A stretch of DNA of 25,320 nucleotides from JAHEDH01 sp965364515. Its GTDB lineage: Bacteria > Actinomycetota > Acidimicrobiia > Spongiisociales > ZC4RG35. The position numbers and the translations under genes were made by a program. The notes under the pieces are model-generated. The model was not told where the DNA came from and searched no databases. It saw only the letters and a list, made by a program, of their open reading frames with translations. Within the stretch, counting starts at the first letter, position 1. The number at the start of each line of letters is the position of its first letter. Location: assembly GCA_965364515.1 (NCBI GenBank), contig CBDTXZ010000025.1:1-25320 (forward strand). The letters run 5' to 3'. Positions 21,162-25,320 of this stretch are shown here, piece by piece.

Positions 21162-21977
21162 CTATCCCAGCTCGTCCAGCGCCTCGGCCAGCTCCTCGGG
21201 CGACACCGCTCCCTCGAATCGGGCCGTTGCGATGCCGTCGGCGTCGACGACGTAGATCCACGGCTCGGACGGCAGGCCCCATTCGACGACGGCAGGGACC
21301 TCGACCAGGGGGCCGGCGCCTCCGGAGTCCACGTTCTCGAAGATCTCGACGTGGACGACGTCGAGATCGGTCCTTGCTGCGACGACCTGCTTGACGACCT
21401 CCATCGTCGGGCCGCACACCGCCGTCTGGCAGAACGCAGGCGTCGCAAACACGATCAACGAGGGCGTGCCGTTGGAGACGGCGTCGGCAACCGTCATCTC
21501 GTAGAACGCCGGTACGGGGTCCGGATCGGTGGTGATCGCCGGGAGCTCGAAGTCGGCAGACGTTCGTGTCTCGGATGCCGGGACCGGCTCGCCCACCTCG
21601 GGAACCGCTATGTCGGCGTTCACGGTGAAGGCGGTGGGACCTGTCGTGCCTCTGGGGCTGGTCAGGGTGGCCGTCCACGTGCCGGGCTCTCCGAATTCCG
21701 GCCGAGCGATCAGGAAGCCTCGAACACCCTCGATCGACCACACCCACTCGGCGGGAACGGTCTGTGCGACGCCCGACGGCCCCGTGAACTCGACGGTGAC
21801 CGGATCGTCGGGGCCGCCGACGAACCCGCTCGTCTCTGGGTCGACCTCGGCCATCACGAGCCGCTGTGGGCCGACCCCGATGGTCGACGGGCTCGAACCG
21901 ACGATCGTGAGGTTCTCGGAGCCTCCGCCGCACGCCGTGACGACCACGGCGACGATGAGCCAGGCGAGCCGCTTCAT
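21162..21977 (-). CDS. Lipoprotein with thioredoxin-like CX4C domain
   Basis: This 271-aa predicted lipoprotein has a signal peptide MKRLAWLIVAVVVTAC with Cys16 as the lipid site. Residues 20 to about 135 form an Ig-like or beta-sandwich domain (PVTVEFTGPSG, GTWTATLTSPRG). Residues 140-271 form a thioredoxin-like domain with TPAFCQTAVCGP, where Cys183 and Cys188 make a CX4C pair. The cis-Pro region is SEPWIYVVDADG. This is neither the CXXC of ordinary thioredoxins nor the CXXXC of Sco. It lies directly upstream of ctaC, outside the membrane, which suggests redox or copper delivery to the CuA site; that is inference. ATG 21977 overlaps the racemase stop (ATGA). The open frame extends further upstream inside the racemase gene but lacks a signal peptide there. 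Confidence 0.85.
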   Translation of the reverse strand: MKRLAWLIVAVVVTACGGGSENLTIVGSSPSTIGVGPQRLVMAEVDPETSGFVGGPDDPVTVEFTGPSGVAQTVPAEWVWSIEGVRGFLIARPEFGEPGTWTATLTSPRGTTGPTAFTVNADIAVPEVGEPVPASETRTSADFELPAITTDPDPVPAFYEMTVADAVSNGTPSLIVFATPAFCQTAVCGPTMEVVKQVVAARTDLDVVHVEIFENVDSGGAGPLVEVPAVVEWGLPSEPWIYVVDADGIATARFEGAVSPEELAEALDELG

Positions 21978-22660
21978 GCGAGCGCGAAGTCCACGGCGGC
22001 CAGGGCATGGATCCTGGCGGTTGGGAAGTAGGGAACGGTCACGTCGTCTTCGCCGACGAGCAGTTCGATCTCGGTGCAGCCGGCGATCACCCCATCGATC
22101 CCACTCGCCCGATCGATGATGTCGAGACAAGCCCGTTTCGATCTGTCGCTCACGACACCCTGGACGAGCTCCTCGTAGATGATGTCGTGGATCTCCGAGC
22201 GGTCGGCCGCCTCCGGGACGGTGACCTCGATGCCGTGGCGATCACGAAGTCGGCCGGCGTAGAAACCTGCCTCCATGGTGTACCTGGTGCCGAGCAGCAG
22301 GGGCCGGGTCACGCCTGCCGTCTTGATCGCGTTGGCCGTGGCGTCGGCGATGTGGATCAGCGGGACCTCGACGGCACGCTGAACGTCGTCGGCGAGGCGG
22401 TGCATGGTGTTCGTGCAGATCACGATGCAGTCGGCGCCGGCCCGCTCCAGTCCGGAAGCGGCGTTGGCGAGGGCCTCGGCGGCCTCCCCCCAACTGCCCG
22501 CCGCCTGGAGCGTCTCGATCCGAGCGAAGTCGAAGCTGTACATGACCAGCTCGGCCGAGGAGGTGTCTCCGAGTCGGTCTCGTACTTCGGTGTTGATGAT
22601 GCGGTAGTACTCGGCCGACGACTCCCAACTCATGCCACCGAGAAGTCCGATCGTCTTCAC
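21974..22660 (-). CDS. Aspartate/glutamate racemase family protein
   Basis: This 228-aa cytosolic enzyme belongs to the PLP-independent Asp/Glu racemase family. It starts IGLLGGMSWESSAEYYRIIN, the typical N-terminus of YgeA-like members. The two catalytic cysteines are Cys82 (VICTNTMH) and Cys195 (AGCTEIELLV). Both are present, so racemisation of an amino acid such as aspartate or glutamate is likely; the substrate is not settled. The start is GTG 22660, overlapping the hydrolase stop (GTGA). The frame is open far upstream inside the hydrolase gene, which is not used. The 3' end overlaps the lipoprotein start. Length is the family norm (about 230 aa). Confidence 0.9.
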   Translation of the reverse strand: MKTIGLLGGMSWESSAEYYRIINTEVRDRLGDTSSAELVMYSFDFARIETLQAAGSWGEAAEALANAASGLERAGADCIVICTNTMHRLADDVQRAVEVPLIHIADATANAIKTAGVTRPLLLGTRYTMEAGFYAGRLRDRHGIEVTVPEAADRSEIHDIIYEELVQGVVSDRSKRACLDIIDRASGIDGVIAGCTEIELLVGEDDVTVPYFPTARIHALAAVDFALA

Positions 22661-23535
22661 GCCGGATGCTCTGTGAAATGGCCGGTCATCAGATCGCGGA
22701 TCTCGGGCCAGAGCACCGGGGGGATGTCGTGGCCCATGGTCGGGAAGACCGACAACCTGGCGTCTGGGATCGCGTCCGCCGTCGCCTTGCCGCCGCTCAC
22801 ATCGACGAGTGGATCGGCTCCGCCGTGGACCACGAGTGTCGGGACCGTGAGTCGGGAGAGCTCGTCGGTCCGGTCCCCGTCGGCCAACAGTGCTGCGAGC
22901 TGCCGGTTTCTCCCGTCGGGGTGGAACGAACGGTCGTAGGCGGCGATGGCGCGAGCCCGGGCGCGATCCTCGTCCCAGTGGTGGGGCCCCCAGTAGACCT
23001 CGAGCATGTCGACCGTTCGCTCGATGACCTCGTCGCGAGTGGCCACCGGCTCGCCGAATGCGAACGCTGCGGCGGCAGGCGAGGCCTGGCCGACGAGGAT
23101 CGAGCCGGTGGTCGACATGATCGAGGTGAGCGAGGCGAGACGATGCGGAGCGTCGATCGCGAACCGTTGGGAGATCATGCCGCCCATGGACACGCCGACG
23201 ACGTGTGCCCGCTCCACCTCCAGGTGGTCCATCACGGCAGCGATGTCCATGGCCATGTCGGACAACGCGTACGGGACACGAGGGAAGCGTCCCATCAACG
23301 CAGCGGCCAGCGTCGACATGACATCGACGTCGCCGGTGAGCTTGGTCGAGAGCCCGACGTCCCGGTTGTCGAACCTGATCACGAAATAGCCCTGGTCGAC
23401 GAGGTCTTGCACCGCGTCGGCTTCCCAGCCGATCATCTGCTGCCCGAGGCCCGCCACGAGAACCACCGGTGGATCTGAGGGGTCCCCGGTCGTGTCGTAG
23501 TAGAGCTCGATCGAGCCTGAAGTCGCGTACGGCAT
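22657..23535 (-). CDS. Alpha/beta hydrolase (aclacinomycin methylesterase-like subgroup)
   Basis: This 292-aa hydrolase has catalytic triad Ser116 (GVSMGGM), Asp241 (HGGADPLV) and His269 (TMGHDIPP). The text IELYYDTTGDPSDPP, LVAGLGQQMIGW and VIRFDNRDVGLSTK defines a subgroup annotated as RdmC-like or as general esterases. The substrate is unknown. ATG 23535 is chosen over the upstream in-frame start at 23631. The N-terminal residues match the subgroup from MPYATSGS, and a TACGCT box lies 6 nt before this ATG. It is the first gene of a coupled trio with the racemase and the CX4C lipoprotein. Confidence 0.88.
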   Translation of the reverse strand: MPYATSGSIELYYDTTGDPSDPPVVLVAGLGQQMIGWEADAVQDLVDQGYFVIRFDNRDVGLSTKLTGDVDVMSTLAAALMGRFPRVPYALSDMAMDIAAVMDHLEVERAHVVGVSMGGMISQRFAIDAPHRLASLTSIMSTTGSILVGQASPAAAAFAFGEPVATRDEVIERTVDMLEVYWGPHHWDEDRARARAIAAYDRSFHPDGRNRQLAALLADGDRTDELSRLTVPTLVVHGGADPLVDVSGGKATADAIPDARLSVFPTMGHDIPPVLWPEIRDLMTGHFTEHPA

Positions 23536-23541
23536 CTCGCA

Positions 23542-23547
23542 AGCGTA
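23542..23547 (-). promoter_or_regulatory. -10 box of the hydrolase-racemase-lipoprotein unit
   Basis: TACGCT on the - strand lies 6 nt before the hydrolase ATG. It is divergent from the ctaB promoter in an 83-bp gap. No -35 is claimed. Confidence 0.4.
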
Positions 23548-23605
23548 TTCATCGGCTCTCGCAATGAGTGATGCTCGTCGCCGATGGCTTCGTTCCGCGC
23601 TTCGG

Positions 23606-23611
23606 TAGCAT
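23606..23611 (+). promoter_or_regulatory. ctaB -10 box (leaderless geometry)
   Basis: TAGCAT lies 7 nt before the ctaB ATG at 23619. The identical hexamer at the identical distance precedes the 47-aa gene at 12911. Confidence 0.45.
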
Positions 23612-23618
23612 TGCGTCG

Positions 23619-24527
23619 ATGGACACGTCACCGGTCACGGTCGACGCGGTTCCGGCACCGACAGGCTGGCGGGACACCGCTGCCGCCTATTTCGCACTCA
23701 CGAAGCCTCGCATCATCGAGTTGCTCTTGATCACGACCGTTCCCGCCATGGTCGTCGCCGCCGGCGGCTGGCCTGGAACCTGGCTCGTCATCGCCACGCT
23801 GGTCGGAGGCAGTCTGTCTGCCGGCGGGGCGAACGCGCTGAACAGCTATCACGATCGCGACATCGATCAGGTGATGGCCCGGACGTCGGCACGGCCACTG
23901 CCCAACTCCCGGGTGACCCCCGAGCGGGCGCAGGTCTTCGGCTGGTCGCTCGGAGTGCTCGGCTTCTTCGTGCTCTGGCTCACGTCGAATCTCCTGGCGG
24001 CCGCGCTCTCCACCGCTGCGCTGTTGTTCTACGTCTTCGTCTACACGCTGTATCTCAAGCGGGCCACGGTGCAGAACATCGTCATCGGCGGCGCCGCCGG
24101 TGCAGCACCTGCACTCGTCGGATGGGCGGCGGTCCGGGGCGACCTCGACGTCGCTGCCTGGATCATGTTCGCCATCGTGTTCGTGTGGACTCCGCCGCAC
24201 TTCTGGGCGCTGGCCGTCAAGTACAAGGACGACTACGCCGCCGCCGGCGTCCCCATGCTGCCCGTGGTCGCGGGAGTCGAGTCGACCACCAGACAGATGA
24301 TGTCGTATGCGGGGATCATGGTGCTCTTCTCGCTTGCGCTCGTCCCGGTGGCCGACATGGGCTGGATCTACCTGCTCACCGCCGTTGCCACGGGCGGGTG
24401 GTTCGTCCTCGAGACGGTGCGGACCCACCTCGACCCGGGCCGGGCGATGAAGCTCTTCGGTGTCTCCACCATCTATCTCTCGGCCCTGTTCGGCGCGATG
24501 CTCGTCGACGTCCTCGTCACCGCCTGA
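23619..24527 (+). CDS. ctaB: Protoheme IX farnesyltransferase (heme O synthase)
   Basis: CtaB transfers a farnesyl group to heme b to make heme O, the precursor of heme a in the neighbouring oxidase. The 302-aa UbiA-superfamily membrane protein has about eight or nine hydrophobic segments. The first Asp-rich site is NSYHDRDID (75-83) followed by MARTSARPLP. The second conserved loop is KYKDDYAAAGVPMLP. The ATG at 23619 is preferred to the in-frame ATG at 23568. It gives the usual short N-terminus before YFALTKPRIIELLL, and a TAGCAT box ends 7 nt upstream. It is divergent from the hydrolase trio and convergent with the STAS protein gene, 23 bp away. The heme A synthase gene ctaA is not in the window. 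Confidence 0.96.
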   Translation: MDTSPVTVDAVPAPTGWRDTAAAYFALTKPRIIELLLITTVPAMVVAAGGWPGTWLVIATLVGGSLSAGGANALNSYHDRDIDQVMARTSARPLPNSRVTPERAQVFGWSLGVLGFFVLWLTSNLLAAALSTAALLFYVFVYTLYLKRATVQNIVIGGAAGAAPALVGWAAVRGDLDVAAWIMFAIVFVWTPPHFWALAVKYKDDYAAAGVPMLPVVAGVESTTRQMMSYAGIMVLFSLALVPVADMGWIYLLTAVATGGWFVLETVRTHLDPGRAMKLFGVSTIYLSALFGAMLVDVLVTA

Positions 24528-24550
24528 GAGCCGAGACCCGGCAGCCGATC

Positions 24551-25320
24551 TCAGCCTCTGATCATCGCCCGGTTCGAGACAGTCAGGCGTTCGGCGATCA
24601 CGATCGCGATGTTCCGGTTGACCTGTTGTCGGATCTCGGGTGAGAGCGCTTCGATGTCCGTGAACTCCACGAGCCTGCTGGCCTCGTCGGCCACGACGGT
24701 CGCAGTGCGTCGCTGTCCGGTGAGGAAGCTCATCTCGCCGAATATCGCGCCTGGTCCGAATGAGGCGACCCGGTTCCCGCCGATCGACGCAGTGAGATGG
24801 CCCGAGCTCACCAGGTACATCGACCTGGCAGCCGCTCCCTCGCCGACCACGACACCCTCAGGAGCCACTCGCATGGTGCGACCGATGCGGGCGAGGTCGT
24901 CGGCCTCGGCGTCCGTCAGGTCCCGTCCCAGGTCGCTGTCGGCGACCGAGACGCTGGCTCCCGGCCTTCCCTCCGGCCGCAGATTGGACAGGACTCGCTC
25001 CTCGCTCCATTCGAGCGCCTCGTCGATGGTGGCGAACGTGACGTCGGCAAGCGAGGCGAGACGGGCCGGAACGTCCCCGGCGAGGATCAGATTCGTCCCG
25101 TTCTCTTCCAGAGAAGCGGCGAACTCGCCCATCAGCATCTCTGCAGCCTCGTCGACGGAACCGACCCGCGACGTCTCGAGGATGACGAAATCCGAATCGA
25201 TGGCCTCCAGCCGCCGCATGAGTCGCTCGGTCGCGAGGAAGGTCCACGGGCCCTGGAGTTCGACAGCCACGATGCGGTTGCCGTGGTGTTTCAGCAACTG
25301 GGTCTCGGCGATCGATCGAA
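24551..25320 (-). CDS. C-terminal part of a STAS plus cyclic-nucleotide-binding domain protein, 5' partial
   Basis: The frame is open to the window edge, reading RSIAETQL before residue HHGNRIVAVELQG, so the N-terminal part lies outside. The first visible domain (about 100 residues) is STAS-like: VELQGPWTFLATERLMRRL, DFVILETSRVGSVDEAAEML, and a final FATIDEALEWSEERVL. The second (about 120 residues) is a cyclic-nucleotide-binding beta-roll with GPGAIFGEMSFLTGQRRTATVVA, the family GE-x4-L-x5-R-x-A-x-V phosphate-binding cassette, including Glu and Arg. Such a STAS-cNMP tail is found on some actinobacterial glutaminases and on some SulP transporters. The ATERLMRRL text leans toward glutaminase, but the visible sequence cannot decide. 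No DNA-binding domain follows the cNMP domain. Confidence 0.82.
   Translation of the reverse strand, partial: RSIAETQLLKHHGNRIVAVELQGPWTFLATERLMRRLEAIDSDFVILETSRVGSVDEAAEMLMGEFAASLEENGTNLILAGDVPARLASLADVTFATIDEALEWSEERVLSNLRPEGRPGASVSVADSDLGRDLTDAEADDLARIGRTMRVAPEGVVVGEGAAARSMYLVSSGHLTASIGGNRVASFGPGAIFGEMSFLTGQRRTATVVADEASRLVEFTDIEALSPEIRQQVNRNIAIVIAERLTVSNRAMIRG

Noticed and set aside
24528..24550. A bidirectional terminator between ctaB and the STAS protein gene.
   Set aside because: The 23-bp gap shows no strong stem with a flanking U-tract on either strand.
1..25320. Mobile elements, CRISPR arrays, tRNA or rRNA genes, toxin-antitoxin or defence systems.
   Set aside because: No transposase, regularly spaced repeat, RNA gene signature or defence domain was seen; the window reads as housekeeping chromosome.

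Overview
The window is GC-rich, densely packed and looks like chromosomal DNA of a free-living aerobic bacterium, most likely an actinobacterium (Acidimicrobiia-like). That placement is inference from base composition, the caa3-type oxidase cluster with ctaB, and start codons that sit 6-8 nt after a TANNNT box, as in leaderless actinobacterial transcripts. I see no rRNA, tRNA, CRISPR array, insertion sequence or phage gene. No stretch over 300 bases lacks a gene.

Region 1 (1-8302, + strand) is an A/V-type rotary ATPase operon in the order D-H(G)-I-K-E-C-F-A-B. Subunit D is cut by the window edge. Every junction is an ATGA, GTGA or TGATG overlap, so all nine genes appear translationally coupled. 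D lies at the front instead of behind B. The B reading frame runs 141 bp into the oppositely oriented mgtE gene.

Region 2 (8162-11213, - strand) holds selD, greA and mgtE. selD is intact only if an in-frame UGA at codon 13 is read as selenocysteine. A hairpin follows this codon directly. A conventional gene call would lose the first 41 residues, including the catalytic site.

Region 3 (11293-15798, + strand, with one small - gene) holds a thioredoxin-fold [2Fe-2S] ferredoxin-like protein overlapping an alpha/beta hydrolase, a divergent pair of tiny membrane proteins (25 and 47 aa), a 400-aa multi-pass membrane protein with a Pro/Glu-rich linker, and a PAS-SpoIIE phosphatase.

Region 4 (15782-24527) is the cytochrome oxidase region. 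On the - strand are ctaC (CuA subunit fused to cytochrome c), ctaD, ctaE, ctaF, a CtaG-type assembly factor and a small membrane-anchored protein. Upstream on the same strand is a coupled trio: alpha/beta hydrolase, Asp/Glu racemase-family protein and a thioredoxin-like CX4C lipoprotein. The heme O synthase gene ctaB is divergent from that trio. Region 5 (24551-25320, - strand) is the C-terminal STAS and cyclic-nucleotide-binding part of a larger protein that begins outside the window.

Together the genes describe aerobic respiration through a caa3 oxidase and an A/V-type ATPase whose direction and coupling ion are not settled by sequence. The clearest non-routine items are the selenoprotein SelD, the overprinted B-subunit tail, the repeated leaderless-promoter geometry and the CX4C lipoprotein beside the oxidase genes.
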